Positions 42,833 through 53,299 of a stretch of 64,000 nucleotides of DNA are shown piece by piece. The stretch spans positions 248,001 through 312,000 of the forward strand of contig CAOLHI010001316.1 in the NCBI GenBank assembly GCA_948474755.1. Reading direction: 5' to 3'. The DNA comes from Ctenosaura bakeri. Its lineage: Eukaryota; Chordata; Lepidosauria; Squamata; Iguanidae. The notes beneath the pieces are model-generated. The model was not told where the DNA came from and made no database searches. It saw only the letters and a program-made list of their open reading frames with translations. The translations under genes were made by a program, and so were the position numbers. How positions within the stretch are numbered: position 1 is the first letter of the stretch; every line of letters starts with the position of its first letter.

Positions 42833-43649
42833 GGTTTCCATAAAAATTCAGATCAGATCAGATCTCACAGAACTGAGATCAATTCTTTATCTGGTAATTT
42901 TGCATTTTCTTCACCAAAAATTGACTGTATGAAGATTCAGAAAAAATAATATTTTGACTTATCATTCGAGTTAACAAATTTTGTCCCACTGGAGTTTCTA
43001 GTGTGTCCCTCAAAACTCACTATCAAAGGGCTAAGCAACCCTTTCAGGTGGTCCAGTGGGTTGCAGGGGATATGAGAAGGAAGAAAACTTGTACCTGATG
43101 CTTCCATGGTGCATATTGTGCTCAGCTTCCAGGCTGAGGTTATTGCTCTCAACCCTGGCTGAGCAGCTGGTTGGTGCAGGTCTGGAATGAAATCTCATGA
43201 TGGCAGTGAAGACACAGCCATCAGGAGACGTCAGTGCAAGTGTAGGGCCCTTATCTCATGCAAGGTCCATAAGACCCCCAGTCTCATGAGGCTAGCTGGG
43301 ATTGCTCTGATTTCTGATCAGCCATTTTTGGCCATTACATTTAATGCCTATTTCAGTGTCTTGTCTCAGCACAAGTTTTCACTTGTGGATCTATCCCTTT
43401 GTTATTGGAACAGATCTCAAATGTCAGATGCGAACTTTCAAAATGTCAAAAGAACAGCCAAGCACAGCTCCACCATGCTTGATCTACCTGCTGGTGAAGC
43501 CCTCCCTCCATGTCAAATGCCATTGCTTTGGCCTCTGATGAACAGAACAGCACCCAGGCACAGCACCATTGTGTTTTGATTCCAGCAGCTGAGGAAAGGA
43601 TTTCCTTCCATCCCAAGTGCCATTGCTCTGGTCTTGGAGGGAGAGAAGA

Positions 43650-43855
43650 GCAGCCAGCATCTGCTAGACTTAATTCCTCCCCTCCTCATTGTCATTCTCT
43701 TCTCCTTTGTGTGTCCCGTCTTTTTTAGATTGTAAGTGGCAGGGGGTGGATGGAACAAGGAACTGGCAAATGAATGATTTGTAAGCCCCTCTGGGTACCT
43801 TCTTGACCAAAGGGCAGGGTATAAATGCTCCACATAAATACATAAGTAAAGTGTC
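43650..43855 (+). mobile_element. LINE 3' UTR-like fragment
   Basis: TTTTAGATTGTAAGTGGCAGG, TTGTAAGCCCCTCTGGGTACC and AGGGCAGGGTATAAATG resemble LINE 3' ends; family not determined. Confidence 0.4.
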
Positions 43856-43859
43856 AGAT

Positions 43860-45275
43860 CTCAAATCTCTTGCTATATGTTCTTTCTCCCTCCCCATGAT
43901 GTATGGCAAGGTTAGCCCTAACAGTATGGACCTTTTTTTTAGGAAAAAAAAAAAAATCTAGATGAGTGTTCATAAAATACTGTAAAAAGCTGCATAAGGC
44001 CAAAATGTGCTTGACAGTGGAGTGCAGCCCAACAATTTAATCCACAAAAGATTTATAGTAAAAAGCCAGACTGTGACCTGAACCATATACTCTAGAATTA
44101 TGGAACAAAGATTAACTTTAAGCGTAGGAGTTATATCTATAGAACATAATAGATGGGCTGCTGTGAGTAAATAATGCATTGCGAAATATATGGTTGTAAC
44201 CATGCATATCCATGTCTACTGCCACCCACGAAGTACAAACCTCAGCATAAATGCCCTTTCGTACGCCAACTGCTATTTTAACTAATTTGATAAATTCTTC
44301 TTTAGAATAAGATATAATAAAACTACATACTGGTACTTTAAACATATACATTCTCAGGCTAACATTAAAACAAATGCTTTAAAATCTGCATGGTATTCAT
44401 GTTTAAAAGAGAAAGATCACATAAACTTACAATTCTGGAAGTCTCAGCTGCTGCTTGTAAACCTGCATTTATAACTTTCAGACAAAGATCTAAAAGTGAG
44501 AGTTCTCATTCTCAGCTGCTAGTTTCTTGCTGGTTTGTGGTGACCTTTCTGACCTGGAGCTGAATTAGTCATTTATTTCTTTAAAGGCAAAGGCTTAATA
44601 ATTTTTATATTTTACCTACTAGAACATCCTTTAAAACATACACACACATACACACAAAAACCCAGGAAATTAATCTGAGACAACTGAAATTCTCACATGG
44701 ATGTGAGTTACTGAAACTCACACTGGTTTCCCTGGCAATGTATATTGAACTGAGGAAGGCATTCTAAATGAGAATAAAAAGGTTATCTTACACCTCATGC
44801 TGGATTTACTCTCCCTTGTTGGTTTATCTTGTAAAATACCTTTTACAGGAAAGGTGGGAGAAAGGTGACATAAAAAAACCATGAATAAACAAATATTTTT
44901 GGTGAAAAGTAGTCTCTGAATAATTTTAATAACCAAATAAAGCAGTAGTTACAGTCACTATGTTGACTGATTGATTATATACACTGCCTGCCACAATAAA
45001 TAATTATTGAGGTAGCTATTTTATCTTTAGATACTCTGTATACAAACACACACACAAAATACAATAGCAAATTGATTAAAAACATTCATATGCACACAAA
45101 AGACATAAATAGCACCCAATAGATAAAACCTACTTCAGCAAACAAATCATTTTAAAAGCCAAAGCTCTGCCTGAATGAAAATGTCTTTGCCTGATAGTGG
45201 AAAGATAATAAGATTTGAGGTACAATGTCAGAACCTGGAATAAATGACTCTATTTCCCATCCACCACATTCCTGC
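43860..45275. other. No gene seen
   Basis: AT-rich sequence with short CACA runs near 44640 and 45045. No coding region recognised. Confidence 0.5.
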
Positions 45276-45312
45276 CAGTGTTTCCAGTGGTGGCCGAAGA
45301 GAAAAGAGGGCC

Positions 45313-45566
45313 CATACCCTCCAACATTTCACAGATGAAAACCAGGACATGTGTGGCCAAGCAATATCAAATTATGGTAAAGATGGCAAAAATTATTAAC
45401 GAGGAAAAAAATACACAAGATTGGCTGAAGCAGTTTGCTTTTTACCTGAGCCTTCTGGGAAGAGCAAGATTCTTCCTTGTTAATAACTTTTCCCATTTTG
45501 ATCACACTCTGATGTTGTTTTGCCACAGGTGTCCCAGTTTTCATCTGTGAAATTCTGGAAGATATG
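45313..45566. mobile_element. Foldback DNA element (about 254 bp)
   Basis: Terminal inverted repeats of about 100 bp begin CATACCCTCCAACATTTCAC and, from the other end, CATATCTTCCAGAATTTCAC. They continue through AGATGAAAAC and GTTATTAAC-type blocks. Both strands therefore give a similar chance peptide (MKTRTCVAKQYQ and MKTGTPVAKQHQ). Target duplication not resolved. Confidence 0.8.
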
Positions 45567-45569
45567 AGT

Positions 45570-46525
45570 TAATTGAGTGTAAACTACCTCTGAACTCAGT
45601 TTGAAGCAACAGAAGTAAACTGAAGACAGAGGAGAAAAGGGGAAGGAGAGAGAAATGGGAACAAAGAAAAGTGGGACAACAGAGTATTAATGGAAACTAT
45701 CCCTGCTCATTTGGGACAGTCGGAGGATATGGTATTGGGGATTGCTATTATGGTTTATTTGGTTCTTAATAGTCTTTACTGTTTTATTATGGTTTCCAGT
45801 TTAAAACACAATTCCTTCTAACAATCATATAGCTGACCAGGATGCATGGAGTAAAGACAAAGAGTTAGATTTGCTATTCAGAGATGAGCATGGTCCTTAT
45901 AGGAGCACAAGGGTAGAGGAGGAACTGAATTTTAGGATGGGGTCCACTATTTCTTGCTCAGGGAATGCTCAGAGTACTAAGAAAACACTTTCTGCTATCT
46001 CTAACGTGGTCTCAGAGTCACAGATGACACTACTAGGCAGCAGACCACATTTGAAAGATTTCTGCACTAGATGACATTGTAGAGATTGCTTCCATAAGAA
46101 TGTGGGCTGCTACAAATGTGTTAATGGAGCTTTAGAGCATAACTCTAATGTCATTTCCTAGAGTCATCTTATTGACACTATGTCAAATAAGGTTACAGAA
46201 AGAGTAATGTTTCAACCTTACTTAATCCAAGGAAAAGCTGTTCTTGGAATAGTCCTTCTGGGATGCCTAACATCTGATGAAGAAATTCCCCTTTGCCTAA
46301 TTGACTCTACTTGGTGTTTATATTTATATTTTAAAACACTGTCTTAGTAATAAGAACTTTGTGTGTCCAGGCTCATCTCACTGAATGTTTTGTGCCAGTA
46401 GTATTTAAATCTGATGTTTGGAATACTTCAGCTTTTGAATCACGTAGAATCATTTAAATTAAAATAATAAACAAAAAATTATAGTGTGTGTTTGTGTATT
46501 ACATACAGGACATATAAAGTAATGA
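45570..46525. other. No gene seen
   Basis: No recognisable element. Confidence 0.5.
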
Positions 46526-46530
46526 TTTAA

Positions 46531-46625
46531 GTTTGTGCAACTGATTTGGACGAACACCAAAAGAAATCAGGCCAATTTGAACTGATGTGTACCAGCTTTG
46601 CAGCTGATCAGATTTGGCCTAAGGA
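46531..46625 (+). repeat. Unclassified repeat shared with 37305-37392
   Basis: GTTTGTGCAACTGATTTGGA and CAAAAGAAAT match the reverse complement of 37392-37340 with small gaps. Confidence 0.5.
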
Positions 46626-46777
46626 AGGTATTCCTTCCAGTTCCTGGTTTCTTCAGCCATTGGATCCTTCATCAATCAAGGAACAAAATAGCTTCATTTA
46701 GTACTTTTGGAAAGTATTTTTCTGGTAACCTGGAACATATTCCATCAAAAGCAATAAAAGAATAAAGTATTAAAACT

Positions 46778-47615
46778 TGTTACCTTGATTTCTGGGTCCC
46801 TTGGGGGACACCTCAATGTGTTCCACATGATGGGGAATGGAAACTATCCAGAGCACAAGCAATAGCAATGCGAGAGGCAGGATAACCTAGCGGGATCTTT
46901 TTACTCAGTTTTTACGGGGTCAGGCCAAGCCAAAAACCAAACGAAGATGTCCAATAAAATGATTTTATTGAATAAAGTCTCACGCACCAACGCAATCACT
47001 CACACACTCATTCAAGACCTATTAAGAAGCAAAAGAGAGGAAGCTGGATAGGGGGAATAGGGTTGTAGCTGGGGTAATACTGCACCTTTTCCTGAAGTCC
47101 TTGATCCGGGAAAAACAGTGAAGAAGTAGAGCTCAGAATGGAGAGGGCTGAGGGGATTACTCAACGGATGGAGAAACAGTCTGCTGGGATGACCGGGAGT
47201 GATCCAAAGAACTGCTCAAAAACTGGGACTATCTGTAGGGGAAAAAGTACCTGGAGGGCTAATCCTTTTCCGGGGAGAACAATGGGTGTTGCAACGAGAA
47301 AGAAGCTCCACAATGGTAACTTCCTTTGCATGATGAGATTACAAGGTGTTGCCAAAGTCTCAGGATCTTTGGCTGCATTGGGTTGAGGTGTGACTTTATG
47401 TAATCCCCTCAAGTCAGCTTCTCAGGGGGTGAGGATTTGCACAGCTTGAAGTCTCCTGGGGCTACGTGACAGGAGATTTTACTAGCCTGACCTGGTTTTC
47501 AGTCGTTCGACCATTGCTGCCTACGTGCCCATCTGGGTGACCTCTCAGGCACATGGAATCATATTTTAATATCAAAATTGTAGACCCTAGGACAGAGTTT
47601 TCCAGTGAAGTAACA
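46778..47615 (-). mobile_element. ERV-like solo LTR (838 bp), TSD AACT
   Basis: Ends TGTTAC and GTAACA, with AACT on both sides (46774-46777, 47616-47619). The minus strand carries AATAAA (46969-46964) about 190 bp before the LTR end and finishes in a GGGACCC-containing U5, so it reads on the minus strand. Sister copy at 49669. No internal retroviral genes are present; the 82- to 83-codon frames inside are not known proteins. Confidence 0.85.
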
Positions 47616-47627
47616 AACTCACAGTAT

Positions 47628-47845
47628 TGTTTTGTGTGTGCCTTCAAGTCATTTCTGACTTATGGTGACCGTAAGGTGACCTTATTGCAGACTTTTCTCA
47701 GCAAGATTCATTCAGGAGGGAATGCCACTTTTTCTTCTGAGGTTGAGAGTGTGTGACAAGTGGGTTTCCATAGTCAAATGTAGATTTGAATTTGATTTCT
47801 CAGTGTTCTAGCCCAGCACTCAAACCACTGCAACACACTGGATGA
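47628..47845 (-). mobile_element. Sauria-type SINE
   Basis: GTGTGCCTTCAAGTCATTTCTGACTTATGG (3' side) to CAAACCACTGCAACACACTGG (head), somewhat degraded. Confidence 0.8.
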
Positions 47846-48155
47846 CAACTGACAGCAACGAATGTAATATTTATAATTAACAAAGAGAAGAAAACTCAGT
47901 TTTCATAAACAGACAACAATAAAAGTATCATTCATTATTAAGTGAGCTGAATTTTCTCATCAGATAATTTTCTGAGAAAGTTCCTGGGAATATTTTTTTA
48001 AAAACAGTTGAAGTATTTGCTTCTTATTCTGAAGAATATTTGGCAAAATGGCTCCCCCATTTGTCCGTTCACATATAAGATGAAGAATTGTGGGGAAGGA
48101 ATTTTTGCCCAGTGCTATTAATAATTTAATTATTAAACTTATAGCACATAATGTA

Positions 48156-48587
48156 GGCCATTTCCACACAGGCTTAAAGAAATGGTGCAGAGTATCCTCC
48201 AGGGAGGACGTCTGCACCTGGGAGCGGAATGGGTCAGACCTACTTAGTGTAGTTCCGCACCTCAGCCCACTCCGGAATGACCCGAAGTGGTCGTCCAGCG
48301 TGCCTTTGAAAGACCACTTGAAACAGGTCTTTCAAAAGCACGGAGCACACTACTCCGTGCCCACGCACCGGTGCGAGCCTGCGATCTGCTGGGGGCGGGC
48401 TTTAGGCTGGCTAGCTTCAGCAGTTGATGGAGAGCCTCGACCAACCGGAAGCTGCCATTTTCGTCCCGGGAGCAGTGCAGAGTGGTGGCCACGCACTGCT
48501 CCGGACCAGCCTGGACCCAAGCGTGGAGCCAAGAAGTCTGATAAGTACTGGCATGGGGCGATTCCCTCGCCCTGTGCGGAAATGGCC
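48156..48587 (+). mobile_element. GC-rich DNA element, family 3 (432 bp)
   Basis: GGCCATTTCCACACAGG start and CCCTGTGCGGAAATGGCC end are inverted; GTA lies on both sides (48153-48155, 48588-48590). Interior palindrome AAAGACC-ACTTGAAACA-GGTCTTT at 48308-48331. Reverse copy at 21471. The 220-codon frame overlapping it starts outside the element and has no known domain. Confidence 0.8.
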
Positions 48588-48589
48588 GT

Positions 48590-49240
48590 AGCCTGTACTA
48601 TCCCCCACAGCAGCTACACTACTTTCGGTGCTGCCCTGTCTTTAGAGGACAAATGGGAAGCCATGCGGAGTGAGGCAAGTAGTGTGGAGAAGGAAAAGGG
48701 AGTCGGAACTCCACTAATAGGTGCAAGGAAGCACAGTGCAGGTGTGAGATGAGGCAACTGGAGTGGGGGAAATGGAGGGGTATAGGAAATATAGCAGCAA
48801 AAGGGAGGAGAGAAGAGAGGGTGAGAGGTGCAAGCAGTAGCACGCAAGAGGCAAGGACGTGGTGACAAACAATGACAAACAATGAAAAAGGCAGAATAAA
48901 TTAAGTTTAAAATGCCCTGGTGTACAGAAAGGCCAGATCTCAGGGCCTACCCTGAATCTCCAGCTTTCATGTCATGTCCAAGAAGGAGACGAGGGTGCAA
49001 ATTCTCCAGTTTTGGTGTGCAAGAAGAATCTCCACCTCAACTATTAATAAAGTAGCTTGCTATAATTTGCAAGGCTTAAATGATTTGTATCTTGGAAAGA
49101 CTCTCCAGCTTATTTACATAATTAGCTTCCTTCTTCTCTCCCAGACACAGTGCCAGGGCTCATCCTCTGCTCTGCTCTGCATCTACCTTCTGGCTAGAAG
49201 TAAAGAGGCTAGATTAAATGTTCCTTATCCTGTCTTTCTA
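48590..49240. other. No gene seen
   Basis: Purine-rich stretch at about 48640-48860 (GGAGAAGG/GGGAGG-type); otherwise featureless. Confidence 0.45.
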
Positions 49241-49241
49241 A

Positions 49242-49443
49242 GGCCATTGCTGCACTACTCTGTTATAGTGCTATTATTCCACTTTCCACAACCTATGGAA
49301 TCCTGGGGTTTGCAGTTTAGGGAGGGGCATTTAGGATTCTCAGCCACAGAGTTCTTTGGTGTCAGTAAACTACAAACCCTAGAATTCCACAGGATGCAGA
49401 AAACTGAATAATAACACTGTAACAGTGTAGTGTGGAAATGGCT
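49242..49443. mobile_element. Palindromic DNA element, family 1 (202 bp)
   Basis: Full form: GGCCATTGCTGCACTACTCTG start, TGTGGAAATGGCT end. Arms pair over most of the length, including GTTATAGTGCTATTATTCCAC. Flanks TAA/TGA. Confidence 0.85.
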
Positions 49444-49668
49444 TGAGTGAGAAGAAATAAGTCACTCATTTCAGCTACTTCTGGAAACAGTCCCTTTAGA
49501 TTTCAGTCAAAATTTTCAAATAGGAAAATATATTCCTTTGTGTGTATGCTTGAAGGATGAACCATTAGCAACAGTTGCTGGTACTTAATGCATAATGCTT
49601 AAGGACATCACCAGAGGCTATCCCTAGGTCTCCAGTTTTGCCATGGAAACCTCAGGGCCAGGTACAAT

Positions 49669-50565
49669 TGTTACCCTCATTTCTGGGGTCCCTTGGGGGA
49701 CACCTCAATGTCCTCCATGTGATGGGGAATGGAAACTAGCCAGAGCACAAGCAATAGCAATGCGAGAGGCAGGGTAACCTAGCGGGGTCTTTTCACCCAG
49801 TTTAAGGGGTCAGGCCAAGCCAACAACCAAACAAAAATGTCTAATAAATGATTTTATTGAATGAAAATCACACACAGCAATGCAATCATTTACACATGCA
49901 CCCAAGAGCTATTAAGAAGCAAAAGAGAGGAAATTGGACAGGGGGGTATTGAAGGGGCGTAGTTGGGGTAATACTGCACCTTTTCCTGAAGTCCTGGGTC
50001 CGGGAAGGCAGCGGAGAAGTGGGACTCAGCATGGAGAAGGCTGAGGGGATCACTCAACAGACAGAGAAACGGTCTGCTGAGATGACTGGGAGTGATCCAA
50101 AGAACTGCTCAAAAACTGGGACTATTTGTAGGGGAAAAAATACCTGGAGGACTAATCCTTTCCCAGGGAGAACAATGGGTGTTGGAGCGATAACAAAGCT
50201 CCACCATGGTCATTTCCTTCATGTGATAGGATTGCTAGGTGTTGCCAAAGTCTCAGGATCTTCGGCTGTGGTTTGTGGTGTGACTTCTGGTCCTTGCCTG
50301 ATGGAATATTTGCTCAACTTGGGGCAGACAAGCTAATCCTCTCAAGTTAGCGTCTCGGGGCTGAGGACCCTTTGTTTATTGTCGGTTTGCTCATCTTGAG
50401 GTTTTCTGGGGCTATGTGACAGGGGATTTTACTGGCCTGACCTGGTTTTCAGTCTTTCAACCATGCCTGCCTACCTTCCCCTTTGGGGATCTCTCTGGCC
50501 CACGGAATTATATTTTAATATTAAAATTGTAGACCCCGGAATAGGGTTTCTCCTTCAGAGTAACA
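49669..50565 (-). mobile_element. ERV-like solo LTR (897 bp), TSD CAAT
   Basis: TGTTAC...GTAACA with CAAT on both sides (49665-49668, 50566-50569). Minus-strand AATAAA at 49858-49853. Aligns along its length with the 46778 copy, with an extra segment of about 60 bp near 50270-50335. The different target duplications show two independent insertions, not one provirus. Confidence 0.85.
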
Positions 50566-50569
50566 CAAT

Positions 50570-53110
50570 TCTACACTGGCAACCTTACTGGTGTACATGA
50601 TAAAAAGAGACAATTGTGGCCCCCTTCACCCTGGCTGGAAAGGCAAAAGCTAAATAGTGCCTCCCTCCGCCCCTTCCCAGTAAAGACGACTTGGGTCCAC
50701 CTGACATTTGCTCTAGAACTTCAGGAAGTAGGCTCTGGCCTATGTCATCATCTAATCAGATAGAAGACTAAGGGCTGCTCAGTTGTGTGCTTGTGATTTT
50801 TTGAAGAATGAGGTATTATTATTTGTTGCGGGCAAGCTGCCTTCGGAATCACTTGATTTTAAGAAGAGCTCCAAATTCTCAAAACAAAAAACAAAAACAA
50901 CGGGGAAAAAACCCCACAAATGAACAAACTGCCTTTTATGGATTATAGGGGGAAAACATTTTTTTGAAATTAAGCTTGCCAAATTAATGGGTTATGGTGG
51001 ATAAAACAAAAGGATAAAAAATCTGAGTGTCTCAGATTTCACACTCATTATAGAAACCAAGCCTTTCCTTGTAGGAGTATTAGCTTCAGTGAGCCAATAG
51101 TAGTTTTAAATGCATTTGCACATCCTTATGCAGTTTGAGTCCATGGGCAATAGAAAAGGCATTCATCTTCCAATCACCATGTCACTTAACCAAATAATTC
51201 TCCATATTTCGCCCAGGTTGCTTCCAAATTAAGGGAAACATGGGAAATCTTGGCTTTACTTATCCACAACATCTACCTGATACTACTGCTTGTTTGATAG
51301 AGGCATTTGTTAACTAGGCGGGCATACAAGTTGCAAAATGAGAAGAAAAAAAAATTAAAGAGGCGGGACATATGTTCATTGTCCTGGGGTCATTTTTGAA
51401 ACAAATCATTATTATTTTATTTTGGCTGTGCTTTATATTAACCTATGCTATACGAACCATCTTGGCTCCTATGTTGGGTTAAAGCTGAGACCTAAAATAA
51501 ATAAGTGGGTGGATAGACAGATTTTGAAGCACATAGAAACATCTGTACCTTATGAATAAAATTCCCAGTCTGCAGAAGTCAATGGGACCACATTTGATTT
51601 AATCCCATGGTGCAGGAATTGAAATGTGTTTCTGTTGCTTAATTGTAAACTTCTGCATTGGGAGTCATATTTCTTTAGATTAAGAACCTGCAAATGCCAA
51701 ACTAAACTCTTGTTTTACATTGGCACATTTATTGCTTCAATTCCACATTAGTTGTATTAAGACCAGTGACAGGAATTAACCTATTTGGATTTTGCAAAAC
51801 TCTTTTTGTCATTCTCTTAGTATTGGGAAATTACAAGCATTAGGTTACGAGTGTTGTTGAACTGCATGTCCCAGCAGCCCTGGACGGTATAGCCAGTGGT
51901 GAGGTATACTGGAAGATGAAGTCCAACAATATCTGGAGGGTGATGTTTCACACGTTGATACAGATTAAAGAAAAGGGAGGAATAAGAAGATGAGATTATA
52001 AGGAAGAGAGAAAAAGAAATGAAAATCGGTTTGTTTGTTTTTAAGGAATAGATGAGAAAAGGAATTTTCAAAAATTAATGCAATGCTTTCCTTCTCTCTC
52101 AAATTTACAAAAAAAAAATCAGCGGCAGAGAGAACAAAATAATGGAAGATATTTTTCAGCTTCATTCTGGTAAGGCTTTAGAATGGATACATAACTTAAG
52201 AGAAATGAAATTTGAAATAAACTTGATTATTAATTGTCCCTTCTAACATATGTGAATTAGTTTTTTTCAAGCTTATTAATGATTAAGTTACTGCATTAAA
52301 TCCTAGCTTCCTACCAGCAGTATACAACTTCTCCTGTGTCTAATAGAGGAATAGAGAAATGTCATCTTTCAAATGTTGTTAGGCTACGGTTCCCAGCATT
52401 CCTCACCATTGGATATGCTGACCACAACTGATAGAAGCTGCAGTCCAACATAGTGCCCATCCCTTTCCTAAGTCCTGTATAAGGGTTGTCAAATGTTCTA
52501 AATTAATTATCTTAATACTTGGATAATTTTGCTTCAAGAATCTCCCAGAGTCTCATTCTTAGAAAACTAAGAACATTTATTTATGCCAGGGCATTCACCC
52601 AACAAAGGCAACTTCTAGGAATCTTGAGATCTCACTGGCCTTGAGACTTTGACAGAGTTTTGATTTATTGCCGAGCATCAAGTTCAAAAATGGAACAGCA
52701 TGAAATGTTATCTATCCCTGTACCCAAATTCTTTGAAAGACGTTCATCCAAATAGGCTAGGATTTTCTTCCAAGGTGTAAAGAAATCATGTTCTTCTGAA
52801 ATTAATTTAGGAATGAGCAGTATTGGCACATGACAGAAACCCATAATCTCTTTTCAGACAGTGGTTATAATGCTGCCCAAAATCTTTGGAGCATGCAAGT
52901 GGAAAATTGGCCTTTTCCAGAAAATGCTAAATTCTTTGGATCAAGTATGGTGACAGAGGATTAACTAATTTTTAGCGAGTGACAGTTAAAATCCGTTAGT
53001 AGAAGTAAGAAAAAGCAAGGTAAAAGATTATTATAAGCAAATTTGAAAGAAGTCAAGGACAAACGGTGGATGCAGAATTGATGGGTCAGAGCAGAGGGTG
53101 AATATGTGTA
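50570..53110. other. No gene; degenerate palindromic repeats
   Basis: 51850-51955 and 52365-52485 hold decayed copies of a repeat with GTTGTTGAACTGCATGTCCCAGC and CTACGGTTCCCAGCATTCC, of the type ACTACAACTCCCATCAT common in reptile genomes. The rest is unrecognised. Confidence 0.45.
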
Positions 53111-53117
53111 TATGTAT

Positions 53118-53255
53118 ATGCCTTCAATATGCCTGTTCACTTATGGCAATCTCATGCATTTCATAGGGTTTTCTCATGGAAGGTATACTCAAAGGTGGTT
53201 TGCCATTGTCTTCCTCTGAAATATAGTCTACAGCACCTGGTATCCCATCTTGAAG
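53118..53255 (-). mobile_element. 5S rRNA-derived SINE, tail side
   Basis: CACTTATGGCAATCTC, GGGTTTTCTCATGGAAGG and TATAGTCTACAGCACCTGGTATCCCATC; the 5S part is cut after about 30 bp. Confidence 0.6.
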
Positions 53256-53269
53256 ATGAACAGTCTTGG

Positions 53270-53291
53270 TGGAATGCCTACCTCCCACCAA
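53270..53291. repeat. 22-bp sequence shared with the 55948/56296 inverted repeat
   Basis: Exact match to 55949-55970. It lies at the point where the 5S SINE sequence stops. Confidence 0.8.
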
Positions 53292-53299
53292 GTATTTGT

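Noticed and set aside
45278..45550. Matching peptides on opposite strands as a conserved small protein
   Set aside because: They are a consequence of the long inverted repeats of a foldback element.
48090..48752. 220-codon open frame on the plus strand
   Set aside because: It runs through a GC-rich non-coding DNA element and its flanks, has no known domain and no counterpart in the sister element at 21471.
46778..50565. A single provirus bounded by two LTRs
   Set aside because: Each LTR has its own target duplication, and the interval contains no gag, pol or env sequence.
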